Assembly (NCBI RefSeq): GCF_001482365.1
Contig: NZ_CP013254.1
Coordinates: forward strand, 620,001-684,000
Source: Kocuria flava
Lineage (GTDB): Bacteria > Actinomycetota > Actinomycetes > Actinomycetales > Micrococcaceae
Direction of reading: 5' to 3'
DNA length: 64,000 nt
Part shown: piece by piece, positions 56,276 through 64,000 of the stretch
Position numbering within the stretch: position 1 is the first letter of the stretch
How the letters are laid out: every line of letters begins with the position of its first letter
Position numbers and translations under genes: made by a program
Notes under the pieces: generated by a model
Databases searched by the model: none
Told to the model about the DNA's origin: nothing
What the model saw: only the letters and a program-made list of their open reading frames with translations

Positions 56276-58692
56276 CACGGGGCTCCTCCGGTTCGCCCCG
56301 GATCCTCCGGGGGCTGGCCATCCCGGATCCGGTCGGATCGGTACCGGGACGGGGGCAGCGGGCCGTCGGCTGGTCCGATGCCGGGTGTGGCGTTCACGGG
56401 CTGTTCCTCCACGAACAGCGCCTCGACGGGGACGATCTGGGTGGTGGGCCGGATCCCGTGCCGCAGGCCCAACCAGGTGATCCACAGGAACGGCAGCACC
56501 CCGCCAACGATGAAGACGAGGTCCCCGGGCAGTCGGATCCACTCCAGGGCGGCGTTGCCGGGATTGGTGAGGTATTGCAGGGTGCGGGCTTCGTAGTAGC
56601 CGTCGTTGACGGAGTGCCACAGCTGCACCACGCCCAGGGGTAGGAGGGTGGCGAAGACCATCCACGCCAAACCCAGGTTGAGGGACCAGAACGAGATCTT
56701 CGCCAGCCGGTCCGGCCACCGCTCGGGCGGGATCAGGTAGCGCAGGGCGAACAGGGCCAGGCCCACGGCCATCATGCCGTAGACGCCCATCATCGCCCCG
56801 TGGGCGTGGTTGGCGGTCAGGGCCGTGCCGATCTGGTAGTAGGAGACCACCGGCAGGTTGATCAGGAAGCCGAAGACGCCGGCGCCGAGGAAGTTCCAGA
56901 ATCCCACGGCCACGAGGAACATCACGGCCCACCGGTGTGGAAAGGGTGCCGAGGACCGGGATTCCTGACGGGAGCCCAGTTGCAGGAAGGTCCAGGCCTC
57001 GACGGTGAGGAAGGTGAGCGGGATGACCTCCAGTGCGGAGAAGAACGCGCCCAGAGCCATGTGCTCCACCGGGGTGCCGGAGAAGTACAGGTGGTGCATG
57101 GTGCCCAGCACCCCACCCACCGAGTACAGGATGACATCGAGGAAGATGATGGCGATGGCAATCGGACGCCGCACGACCCCGAGCATCACGAAGATGTAGG
57201 CGACCATGACAGTGGTGAACAGCTCGAGGAAGTCCTCGACCCACAGGTGCACGACCCAGAACCGCCAATAGTCGGCCACGGTCAGATGCGTCTCGGTGCC
57301 GGCGAGCATCCCGACGGCGTAGAAGGCCGGGATCGCCAGCCCGGCGAAGAAGAACAGCCACGGCATGTTGGTGCGGTGCTCGGTCTTGAGCCGGGCGCGG
57401 ATGCCGCGGTAGAGGATGGCGATCCACAGGAACAGCCCCACCACGAGCAGGCCCTGCCAGACTTTGGGCAGATCCAGGTATTCCCACTGCTGGTCCCACA
57501 ACGGTGAGCCCTCGGCCCACTCGACGCCGAAGACACTCAGTGCCGAGCCGAGGATCGTGCCGGCCACCACGACGGCCAGAGCGCCGAGCAACCCGTAGGC
57601 CAGCCAGTGCTGGCGCTTCGGTTCCCGCCCGGAGATGTAGGGGGCCAGGAAGATCCCGGCGGCCAGGAAGGAGGCGGCGGTCCACAACAGGGACAGCTGC
57701 ACGTGCCAGGTGCGGGCCAGGTTGAAGGGCAGCAGCTGGGCGAGGTCGAAACCGAAGAAGCTGGTCAAATCCGACCGGTAGTGCTGGATCGCTCCGCCCA
57801 GCAGCGCCTGAGCGAGGAACATCAGAGCGACGATGAAGAAGAACCACACCGTGGCCCGCTGTGCGGGGGTGACCTCGACCTCGCCGGGTTGTTTGAATGC
57901 CAGGGCCGGGGCCTCGTTGGCGTGCCAGCCCAGTCGCTGGCTCCACCGCCCGTAGACGGCGAACAGCGCGCCGATGCCCACCAGCAGCGCGGTCAGGGAC
58001 AGCCCGCTCCACACGAGGATGTCCGCGGTGGGCCCGTTGGCCACCAGCGGCTCGGGCGGCCAGTTGTTGGTGTAGGAGTAGTCGTGCCCGGGCCGCTCAG
58101 CCGCGGCCGCCCACCCGGTCCAGGCGAAAAAGGCGGTCAGGTCATGGATGTCGGCCGGATCGGTGATCGCGTTCGGGACCAGTCCGTGGCGGGTGTCGGG
58201 TGCGCCGAAGAAGTCCCCGTAATGGGTCTGGAGCTCCTCGAAGGCCGCCACCTGCAGGTCGGTGAGCTGCAGGGTGCCGGTGGCCTCGTCGTAGCGGTTG
58301 CTCCGCAGCATCTCGGTCAGCGTGCCCTGCGGGTCCTGCACCCCCGAGGCCTCGAGCTCCTCCAGGATGTAGGTCGCCGACCGGCGCAGGTAGTCGGCGG
58401 TGTAGTCCGGGCCGAGGTAGCCACCGTGGCCGACGATCGACCCGTACTCCTGCAGGCCGCGGCGCAGGAAGATCTGTTGGCCCTCGGTGATGTCCTCGCC
58501 GGTGAAGACGACCTGGCCCGTCTCGTCCACGACACGTTCGGGTTGAGGCATCGAATCCGTGTAGGTCCGGAAAGCCAGGAAACCCATGATGAAGAAGCCG
58601 AAGACCATGACCAGGGCCACACCCTGAACCCATCCCTTGGCCACTGGCGAGTCGGCCGGACCACGCAGGCTCGAAGACGTCATCTCAGCCAT
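56275..58692 (-). CDS. norB: Quinol-dependent nitric oxide reductase (qNor)
   Basis: 805 residues, a heme-copper oxidase superfamily enzyme that reduces two NO to N2O with electrons from quinol. The N-terminal extension fused to the catalytic subunit (GLQEYGSIVGHGGYLGPDYTADYLRR) marks the single-subunit qNor type. ARTWHVQLSLLWTA, VVHLWVEDFLELFTTVMVAY, GGVLGTMHHLYFSG and ALTANHAHGAMMGVYGMM supply the heme and non-heme iron histidines; about 14 membrane segments. ATG 58692 follows AGAGGAG. In a non-denitrifying actinobacterium it would mainly detoxify NO. Confidence 0.94.
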   Translation of the reverse strand: MAEMTSSSLRGPADSPVAKGWVQGVALVMVFGFFIMGFLAFRTYTDSMPQPERVVDETGQVVFTGEDITEGQQIFLRRGLQEYGSIVGHGGYLGPDYTADYLRRSATYILEELEASGVQDPQGTLTEMLRSNRYDEATGTLQLTDLQVAAFEELQTHYGDFFGAPDTRHGLVPNAITDPADIHDLTAFFAWTGWAAAAERPGHDYSYTNNWPPEPLVANGPTADILVWSGLSLTALLVGIGALFAVYGRWSQRLGWHANEAPALAFKQPGEVEVTPAQRATVWFFFIVALMFLAQALLGGAIQHYRSDLTSFFGFDLAQLLPFNLARTWHVQLSLLWTAASFLAAGIFLAPYISGREPKRQHWLAYGLLGALAVVVAGTILGSALSVFGVEWAEGSPLWDQQWEYLDLPKVWQGLLVVGLFLWIAILYRGIRARLKTEHRTNMPWLFFFAGLAIPAFYAVGMLAGTETHLTVADYWRFWVVHLWVEDFLELFTTVMVAYIFVMLGVVRRPIAIAIIFLDVILYSVGGVLGTMHHLYFSGTPVEHMALGAFFSALEVIPLTFLTVEAWTFLQLGSRQESRSSAPFPHRWAVMFLVAVGFWNFLGAGVFGFLINLPVVSYYQIGTALTANHAHGAMMGVYGMMAVGLALFALRYLIPPERWPDRLAKISFWSLNLGLAWMVFATLLPLGVVQLWHSVNDGYYEARTLQYLTNPGNAALEWIRLPGDLVFIVGGVLPFLWITWLGLRHGIRPTTQIVPVEALFVEEQPVNATPGIGPADGPLPPSRYRSDRIRDGQPPEDPGRTGGAP

Positions 58693-59139
58693 GAGGGTTG
58701 TCTCCTCTACTCGGACTACGGGTTCACCGTTTCACCTGCAAACTTTGTGCTGCCGCTCAGGGCAGGCGATTAGGCGGCACGCTACATCAGCCCAGGTGAA
58801 GGGGAACATGATTGAGATCATGTTCCCCGGGATGTGGTGCACGTAGATTGAGGCCCTTGAGGTCAATGGCCGCCGTAGCACTTTGGGAAGACTCACTTCC
58901 TCGCACGTCACGATGGCACTGGCACTGGAGGACAGCTTGACCATCTGCAATCCCGGGCTGAGTCCTGGGACGCGAAAAGGGAGAATCGAAGGCGGTGGCT
59001 CCGCTCCTGGCGCTCTTCACTGGGTGGAAGCAGGAGGGGACGCTGTTGTCCCGCTGACCGTGGCGACGACACATGAAGTACGTACGATCACCCTGATCGA
59101 AGTCCTGCGGATCATCATGCGGTGAAATGCGCGGGACAC
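58693..59139. other. Intergenic region upstream of norB
   Basis: 447 bp between norB and the Crp/FNR gene. I find no convincing gene; short open frames have poor composition. It holds the inverted repeat at 58801-58828 and a small palindrome TTGAGGTCAA at 58857-58866, likely parts of the norB control region. A canonical FNR box (TTGAT-N4-ATCAA) is not present. Confidence 0.6.
58801..58828. promoter_or_regulatory. 12-bp perfect inverted repeat upstream of norB
   Basis: GGGGAACATGAT (58801-58812) and ATCATGTTCCCC (58817-58828) separated by TGAG, 109 bp upstream of the norB start. The AT-rich centre and symmetric ACATGAT/ATCATGT arms fit an operator better than a terminator. The binding protein is unknown. 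Confidence 0.5.
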
Positions 59140-59886
59140 CTATCCCTCGGCCACTGCTGACAGGCGTGAACGATCGAGAATAGTTGTCCAGCGACGCCCG
59201 GTGTCGACAATGCCATCATCACGGAGACGGCTCATCACCCTGCTCACCGTCTCGGGGGTCATTCCCGTCAGAGCCGCCAGATCGGTACGTGTCAAGGGCA
59301 CCTCTAAGGCGATCTTCTCACCCTGCGCATCACCGAGCTTGTCGGCCAAGACCAAAAGCGCGGCAGCAACACGTTGCTCGACGTTGTCCGCCGACAACCG
59401 GCGAATGGTCTCCTGGGCCTGGTCCAAACGGTGAAGTACCTCATCGAGAACGGCCAGAACCAGCCGTGGCTGGCGCCCCATGGCCTCCTGAAAAGCCCTG
59501 GCTGGTATTTCCAGGGCACACGCATCAGTCAAGGCCACGGCGCTGTCCGGGTACACAGCCTGCCCCAAGATGCCCAGTGTCCCGCACCCCTCGCCGGGCC
59601 CCAGAATGTTGAGCATGACTTCCTGGCCGTGGACCGAAGGACGGATCAACTTCGCCGTACCCGAAGCCACGACGAACAGGCTGGTGGCGTTCTCGCCATA
59701 TCGGTAGATGAACTCCCCGGCGCGGTAGCCACGCGCCTGCACCTGCGCCTCCAGGTCAAAGATCTCGGCCATCGTCAACCCGTCGAACAGAGGCATGCGT
59801 CGCAGAACTTCCAGACGCACCGGACGCGGACACACGTGGGGAGCCCTGGACCGCTCGGTCAGCGGAAACCGCCGTCGCTCTCGCAC
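59140..59886 (-). CDS. Crp/FNR family regulator 1
   Basis: About 248 residues from GTG 59886, which has GGGGGGTGG upstream; an open frame reaches 59937. Cyclic-nucleotide-type sensor domain (FIYRYGENATSLFVVASGTAKLIRPSVHGQEVMLNILGPGEGCGTLGILG) and C-terminal helix-turn-helix (VPLTRTDLAALTGMTPETVSRVMSRLRDDGIVD). It has cysteines at APHVCPRP, GEGCG and TDACAL, not the four of classical [4Fe-4S] FNR. It lies between norB and a divergent paralogue. Confidence 0.85.
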   Translation of the reverse strand: MRERRRFPLTERSRAPHVCPRPVRLEVLRRMPLFDGLTMAEIFDLEAQVQARGYRAGEFIYRYGENATSLFVVASGTAKLIRPSVHGQEVMLNILGPGEGCGTLGILGQAVYPDSAVALTDACALEIPARAFQEAMGRQPRLVLAVLDEVLHRLDQAQETIRRLSADNVEQRVAAALLVLADKLGDAQGEKIALEVPLTRTDLAALTGMTPETVSRVMSRLRDDGIVDTGRRWTTILDRSRLSAVAEG

Positions 59887-60159
59887 TACCCAACCACCCC
59901 CCTGGCGCGCGCTCACTACCCAGCCCGGCGACATCACGCCCGTGGCACCGTCCTATACGACCATGCTGGGCATAGGCCTTCGGACAAAGTCTAGGGAAGA
60001 AGCCATGTTGTTGATGCGGGCCGGGGTCCGGGAAGCCGTGAAGCCGGTCTGGCGCCGAATGCTGTGGGCGTACGGTGGAATCCGAACGACGCGATTCGGT
60101 GACCAGGTGAGCGACCCGTCCCTGGTGCCGTCGCCCCCACCTGGCCAGAAGGGAACAGC

Positions 60160-60984
60160 ATGAGCACCCCCTCCCATGCCGAGGACCTGCAGGGGCCGCC
60201 GGCGCGGATGGCCCCGGATGCTACCCCGGTGTCTGCTCGGCGAAGGATCCCGTTGCGGTCGACCTGCGCGCAGCCCCACGCGTGTCCGGTCCCGGTGCGG
60301 ATGCGGGTGCTGTCCCGGACACCGATGTTCGCCGGGCTGGTCGAGGAGCAGCTGGCCGACATCGACCGGAGGATGACCTCCCTGTCCTGGGCTGAGGGGG
60401 ACGCGCTCCACGTCGAGGGCGCACCGGCTGAGCACCTCTACCTCGTGGCCGCGGGACGGGCCAAGGCTTACCGGACCGCCCCGAATGGGCAAGAGGTCGT
60501 GGTGGAGCTACTGGGGCCGGGAGACCTGTTCGGCGGGCTGCGCACCCTCGGCCAGGAAGCCTACGCCGAGACTGTCGAGGCTTTGACCACCGTGTGCGCC
60601 CTGCGGATCGGCGACGATGCGTTCCGCCAGATCCTCGGCGAGCACCCAGAGGTGGGGCTGCGGGTGCTCGAGGACACCACAGCGCTGCTCGCCCAGGCCC
60701 GCGCCGACGTCACCCGGCAGTCCACGGGCACCGTGGCCGAGCGACTGGCGGCGGTCCTGCTGCGCCTGGCGGAGAAGTTCGGGGAGCCCGCCCGCGAGGG
60801 CGGGACCTTGATCGAGCTGCCGCTGTCGCGGGCGGATCTGGCGGGGATGACCGGGTCGACTCCGGAGTCCGTCTCCCGGGTGATGAGCCGGTGGCGCAAG
60901 GACGGTGTCATCGACGCCGGCCGCCGCTGGACTGCCGTGCGTGACCCGCGCTGGCTGGCGGAGATCGCCGGAGCGGAGGCCTGA
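60160..60984 (+). CDS. Crp/FNR family regulator 2
   Basis: 274 residues, paralogous to regulator 1 and divergent from it. Sensor domain ALHVEGAPAEHLYLVAAGRAKAYRTAPNGQEVVVELLGPGDLFGGLRTLGQ, helix-turn-helix LPLSRADLAGMTGSTPESVSRVMSRWRKDGVIDAGRRW. The N-terminus carries STCAQPHACPVPVRMRVL with two cysteines, similar in place to the Cys in regulator 1. It may control the copZ-like and ATPase genes downstream, whose upstream regions share a motif. The gap 59938-60159 between the two regulators shows no clear operator. Confidence 0.85.
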   Translation: MSTPSHAEDLQGPPARMAPDATPVSARRRIPLRSTCAQPHACPVPVRMRVLSRTPMFAGLVEEQLADIDRRMTSLSWAEGDALHVEGAPAEHLYLVAAGRAKAYRTAPNGQEVVVELLGPGDLFGGLRTLGQEAYAETVEALTTVCALRIGDDAFRQILGEHPEVGLRVLEDTTALLAQARADVTRQSTGTVAERLAAVLLRLAEKFGEPAREGGTLIELPLSRADLAGMTGSTPESVSRVMSRWRKDGVIDAGRRWTAVRDPRWLAEIAGAEA

Positions 60985-61000
60985 CCCCCGAGCTTCGCGG

Positions 61001-61046
61001 TTGATTGACGCCCGTCATGGTCCGAGGACCCGGCCCTTCGTAGGTT
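61001..61046 (+). promoter_or_regulatory. Promoter and candidate Crp/FNR site upstream of the copZ-like gene
   Basis: GCGGTTGATTGA starts at 60997 and is followed by CCCGTCATGG. TGAC-GCCC-GTCA (61005-61016) forms a dyad. TAGGTT at 61041-61046 could be the -10 hexamer. The same elements at the same spacing precede the P-type ATPase gene. Confidence 0.5.
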
Positions 61047-61099
61047 GGAGACACACCCGATGAGGTGAGTACTCCACAACAGGGAGAGGAACCACCACC

Positions 61100-61339
61100 A
61101 TGACCACCACCACAGCCACCACCACTCACACGGTCCTGCGCGCCGAGGGCTTCTCCTGCCCCTCCTGCGTGGCCAAGATCGAGAAGCGCGTCGGGCGTCT
61201 GAAGGGCGTCGACGCGGTGAAGGTCCACTTCGCTTCGGCCCGCATCGAGGTCGACCACGACCCTGCCCACGTGAGTGTGGAGGACATCGTCGCCGCTGTT
61301 GCCAAGGCCGGCTACACCGCCCGCCCCGCCGCCTTCTGA
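61100..61339 (+). CDS. CopZ-like heavy-metal chaperone (HMA domain)
   Basis: 79 residues. A single heavy-metal-associated domain with the metal-binding motif FSCPSCVAKIEKRVGRLKGVDAVKVHFASARIEVDHD; a Thr/His-rich N-terminus (MTTTTATTTHTV) precedes it. It would carry Cu(I) or another soft metal and pass it to the ATPase encoded downstream, which lacks its own HMA domain. ATG 61100 follows GGGAGAGGA. Confidence 0.87.
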   Translation: MTTTTATTTHTVLRAEGFSCPSCVAKIEKRVGRLKGVDAVKVHFASARIEVDHDPAHVSVEDIVAAVAKAGYTARPAAF

Positions 61340-61358
61340 CCCGCCGCACCCACAGCCC

Positions 61359-61401
61359 GCGCCGCTGCCGGGACCTCCCCAGGAGGTCACGGCAGCGGCG
61401 C
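61359..61401 (+). terminator. Terminator hairpin after the copZ-like gene
   Basis: GCGCCGCTGCCG (61359-61370) pairs with CGGCAGCGGCGC (61390-61401); the inner GACCTCC/GGAGGTC extends the stem. It separates the chaperone gene from the ATPase gene, which has its own promoter. Confidence 0.7.
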
Positions 61402-61453
61402 TCTTCGTTGCCCGCCGAGCCGGCGCTCATTGGCCCTTCCTGCGATCGTGCGG

Positions 61454-61499
61454 TTGATTGATCCCCGACATGTTCGGGTCCGTGGGCTGTGCGTAGCGT
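61454..61499 (+). promoter_or_regulatory. Promoter and candidate Crp/FNR site upstream of the P1B ATPase gene
   Basis: GCGGTTGATTGA begins at 61450, followed by CCCGACATG, and TAGCGT (61494-61499) sits at exactly the same distance from TTGATTGA as TAGGTT does in the copZ-like promoter (40 bp). Confidence 0.5.
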
Positions 61500-61552
61500 C
61501 GTGAACAAGCCCCCATCAGGGACGAGAACGGTTACCAGGAAGGACGGACATC

Positions 61553-63481
61553 ATGAACAGGGTGCAGAGGTGGATTTACGGCCGGTGGGCGATCCCCGCG
61601 GTTGCGGGGGTGCTGATCCTCGCCTCGTTCGTCGCCTCCGAGGTCGTCGGCTCGGTCCTGTGGGCGGATGGGCTCATGCTCGCCGCCGCCGTCGTCGCCG
61701 GCAATCAGATCGTGGTCAAGGCCGTCCGGGCGATGGTCGCCCGCATGGTCGGGATCGACCTGCTGGTGGCGGTCGCCGCCATCGGGGCGGTCATCATCGG
61801 CAACTACTGGGAGGCCGCCGCGGTGACCTTTCTCTTCGCTGTCGGCCACGCCCTCGAATCCGCCACCCTGAACAAGACCCGCTCGGCGCTGGCCGAGCTC
61901 GTCGCGGTCGCCCCGGACACCGCCGTGGTCCTGCGTGACGGGGAACAGGTGGAGGTTCCGGCCGCGGATGTGGTGATGGGTGAGATCGTGCTGGTCAAGA
62001 ACGGGGCCAAGGTCCCCGTCGACGGCCAGGTCGTGGCCGGCACCGGTGCCGTGGACGAGGCCTCCATCACCGGGGAGTCCATCCCGGTGGAGAAGGCCAA
62101 GAGCGACCAGGTCTTCGCCGGGACCGTCTCCCGCGGCGGGTTCCTGCAGGTGCTGGCCACCGGCATTGGCGCCGATACCACCTTGGCCCGGATCATCCAC
62201 CGGGTGGAGGAGGCCCAGGACGCCAAGGCGGCCACCCAGGCGTTCATCGACCGGTTCTCCACCTGGTACACCCCGGCGATCATGGTCCTGGCCCTGGTGG
62301 CCGGGTTGATCACCGGGGACGTGGTGCTCGCCCTGACCCTGCTGGTCATCGGTTGCCCCGGAGCCCTGGTGATCTCCATCCCGGTCGCCATCGTGGCTGG
62401 CATCGGCCGCGCGGCCCGCAACGGCATCCTGATCAAGGGCGGGGAGTTCCTGGAGACCTCCGCGAAGATCACCGCCGTCGCCGTCGACAAGACCGGCACG
62501 CTCACCGAGGGCCGCCCGCAGCTGACCGACGTGGTCGTGCTGGACCCGGCGCTGGACCGCGCGGGCGTGCTGGGCTGGGCCGCGGCCGCGGAGGTCGGCT
62601 CCGAGCACCCCCTGGCCCGCCCGATCCTCGACGCCGCTGCGGCCGAGGGCGTGGGCGCCTCCGTGGTCCCCGAGGCGGTCGACCCAGTCCCGGGCAAGGG
62701 CATTGTGTCGACCACTGACGGGGTGCGGGTGCTGATTGGCAACGCCGCGTTGCTGGAGCAGTACGGCATCACCGACCCGAAGGCTGCAGCTGCGGCCCAG
62801 AAGCTCGCCGCGGCTGGGCGGACACCCATGATCGTGGCCGTCGACAATGCCGTGATCGGTGTCATCGCCGTGGCCGACCAGGTCCGCTCCGACGCGGCCG
62901 AGATGGTGTCCCGGCTCCACGAGGCCGGGGTGGAGAAGGTCGTCATGCTCACCGGTGACGCCCCGCTGGTGGCCCAGGCCATCGGCCACGTCACCGGCGT
63001 CGACGAGGTGCGTGCCGGGCTGCTGCCCGAGGACAAGCTCGAGGCGGTGGCGGCGCTGCAGCGGGAGGGCCACGTGGTGGCCATGGTCGGTGACGGCGTC
63101 AATGACGCCCCCGCCCTGGCCACCGCGGACATCGGCGCGGCCATGGGCGCGGCCGGCTCGGCCGTGGCCGTGGAGACCGCCGACATCGCGCTGATGGGCG
63201 ACAACCTGCTGAAGCTGCCCGAAGCGATCGGGCTGGCCAAGCGCACCGTGACCGTGATGCATCAGAACATCACCGTCGCCCTGATCACCGTGGTGCTGCT
63301 GCTGGCCGGGGTCTTCGCCGGCGGGGTCACGATGTCGATCGGGATGCTCGTCCACGAGGCCTCCGTGCTGATCGTGATCGCCAACGCCATGCGGCTGCTG
63401 CGCCGTGCCCAGGACACCACCCCCGCGACGGGCACCACACCGGCCGCCCCGGCCACAGACCGGGTGACATCCCGGTCCTAG
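61553..63481 (+). CDS. P1B-type heavy-metal ATPase with CPG motif
   Basis: 642 residues. No N-terminal HMA domain; it starts directly with membrane segments. Actuator TGES (EASITGESIPVEKAKS), membrane metal-site motif VIGCPGALVISIPVAI (CPG instead of the usual CPC), phosphorylation site VAVDKTGTLTEG, SEHPLARPI with the P1B HP dipeptide, and GDGVNDAPALA. The last membrane segment has MLVHEASVLIVIANAMRLL. It exports a heavy metal from the cytoplasm; the variant motif makes the metal uncertain. ATG 61553 follows AGGAAGGA. Confidence 0.9.
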   Translation: MNRVQRWIYGRWAIPAVAGVLILASFVASEVVGSVLWADGLMLAAAVVAGNQIVVKAVRAMVARMVGIDLLVAVAAIGAVIIGNYWEAAAVTFLFAVGHALESATLNKTRSALAELVAVAPDTAVVLRDGEQVEVPAADVVMGEIVLVKNGAKVPVDGQVVAGTGAVDEASITGESIPVEKAKSDQVFAGTVSRGGFLQVLATGIGADTTLARIIHRVEEAQDAKAATQAFIDRFSTWYTPAIMVLALVAGLITGDVVLALTLLVIGCPGALVISIPVAIVAGIGRAARNGILIKGGEFLETSAKITAVAVDKTGTLTEGRPQLTDVVVLDPALDRAGVLGWAAAAEVGSEHPLARPILDAAAAEGVGASVVPEAVDPVPGKGIVSTTDGVRVLIGNAALLEQYGITDPKAAAAAQKLAAAGRTPMIVAVDNAVIGVIAVADQVRSDAAEMVSRLHEAGVEKVVMLTGDAPLVAQAIGHVTGVDEVRAGLLPEDKLEAVAALQREGHVVAMVGDGVNDAPALATADIGAAMGAAGSAVAVETADIALMGDNLLKLPEAIGLAKRTVTVMHQNITVALITVVLLLAGVFAGGVTMSIGMLVHEASVLIVIANAMRLLRRAQDTTPATGTTPAAPATDRVTSRS

Positions 63482-63488
63482 GACACCA

Positions 63489-63527
63489 CCGTGGCGGGCG
63501 GCCCCACACCAGGACCGCCCGCCACGG
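63489..63527 (+). terminator. Terminator hairpin after the ATPase gene
   Basis: CCGTGGCGGGCGG (63489-63501) pairs perfectly with CCGCCCGCCACGG (63515-63527), with a 13-base loop, eight bases after the stop codon. Confidence 0.75.
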
Positions 63528-63595
63528 GGAGGAACGCACCACCAGTCCTGCCCGGCCCCGGGCGGAGAGACCACCATCACTGCAGGAGGAGCATC

Positions 63596-64000
63596 ATGAG
63601 CGCGCAAGAGCACTTCACCATCGAGGGCAACATTGAGCACTTCACCATCGCCGACATCGCTGGCAGCAACCCCGACTTCCGCCGGGTGCTGTGGACCGGC
63701 CAACACGCTCAGATCGTTGTCATGACCATCCCTGCCGGTGGTGAGATCGGTGAGGAGGTTCACGAGCACACCGATCAGATCCTCACCTTCGTCGCCGGCA
63801 CCGGGGAAGCCGACCTGAACGGGCACACGCATCCGATCGAGGCCGGTGACCAGTGCGCGGTCCCGGCCGGGGTCCGGCACAACTTCCGCAACACCGGGGA
63901 TGAGCCCCTGGTGCTCTACACCGTCTACAGCCCGCCCGAGCACGCCGCCGAGGCCGCCTACGCCACCAAGGAGGAGGCGGACGCGGCCGAGGCCGCCGGC
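63596..64000 (+). CDS. Cupin-domain protein, 5' part
   Basis: 135 codons from ATG 63596, preceded by AGGAGGAGC; the frame is open to the window end, so the C-terminus is missing. A single cupin_2 barrel is visible: motif 1 GEEVHEHTDQILTFVAGTGEADLNG and motif 2 AGDQCAVPAGVRHNFRNTGDEPLVLYTVYSPPEH, with metal-ligand histidines. The N-terminus carries a short duplication, EHFTIEGNIEHFTIADI. Small cupins of this type are often metal-dependent enzymes or stress proteins; no substrate can be named. Confidence 0.82.
   Translation, partial: MSAQEHFTIEGNIEHFTIADIAGSNPDFRRVLWTGQHAQIVVMTIPAGGEIGEEVHEHTDQILTFVAGTGEADLNGHTHPIEAGDQCAVPAGVRHNFRNTGDEPLVLYTVYSPPEHAAEAAYATKEEADAAEAAG

Noticed and set aside
58883..59125. 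An 80-codon open frame between norB and the Crp/FNR gene
   Set aside because: It has no ribosome binding site, no recognisable domain and irregular composition.
58693..59139. A canonical FNR/NnrR box controlling norB
   Set aside because: No TTGAT-N4-ATCAA sequence was found; only other palindromes are present.

Overview
This window is about 64 kb of very GC-rich DNA. The gene order rsmG-parA-parB-cwlM-like-trxA-trxB-murJ and the operon rpsF-ssb-rpsR-rplI followed by dnaB are typical of the origin-proximal chromosome of an actinobacterium of the Micrococcaceae. Gene content and protein style suggest Kocuria or a close relative; the genus is an inference. I saw no tRNA, rRNA or CRISPR array.

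Positions 1-36.4 kb are core chromosome. The segregation locus comes first: ParA, an unusually long ParB, a 38-bp-period tandem array of parS-like sites between them, further parS copies inside both genes, and a parS-like palindrome after parB. Next come a likely non-catalytic CwlM-type amidase homologue, thioredoxin and thioredoxin reductase, a pseudokinase-like/discoidin membrane protein with the lipid II flippase MurJ, a Nudix hydrolase, the CCA-adding enzyme, two coupled GT87-like membrane glycosyltransferases, an ABC exporter, a large adenylation-carrier-acyltransferase fusion, a ferric iron ABC importer behind a possible IdeR/DtxR box, the S6/SSB/S18/L9 operon with a candidate S6:S18 leader RNA, and DnaB carrying two inteins. 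A cluster of DnaA-box-like sequences lies at 30.16-30.32 kb.

Positions 36.6-54.4 kb are a mobile-element region. It starts with a complete 8,362-bp transposon (36612-44973) that has TniA/TniB-type transposition genes, a serine resolvase, matching complex ends and an 8-bp target duplication. Its cargo is a mercuric reductase, a CoA-disulfide-reductase-like flavoprotein, a MerR regulator and an AI-2E-type membrane protein. Then follow an IS110 transposase, a complete ISL3 element with an 8-bp target duplication, a damaged resolvase gene, an IS256 element, an IS21 element and two IS3 transposase remnants.

Positions 54.4-64 kb look like an accessory nitric-oxide and metal module: a minus-strand operon for a quinol-dependent nitric oxide reductase, a Cys-rich membrane protein, an SPFH/stomatin protein and a small membrane protein; two Crp/FNR-family regulators in opposite orientation; a CopZ-like metallochaperone and a P1B-type ATPase with a CPG motif, which share a promoter pattern; and a cupin gene cut by the window end. 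The Crp/FNR proteins probably control these genes, but that is inferred from proximity and shared upstream sequences.
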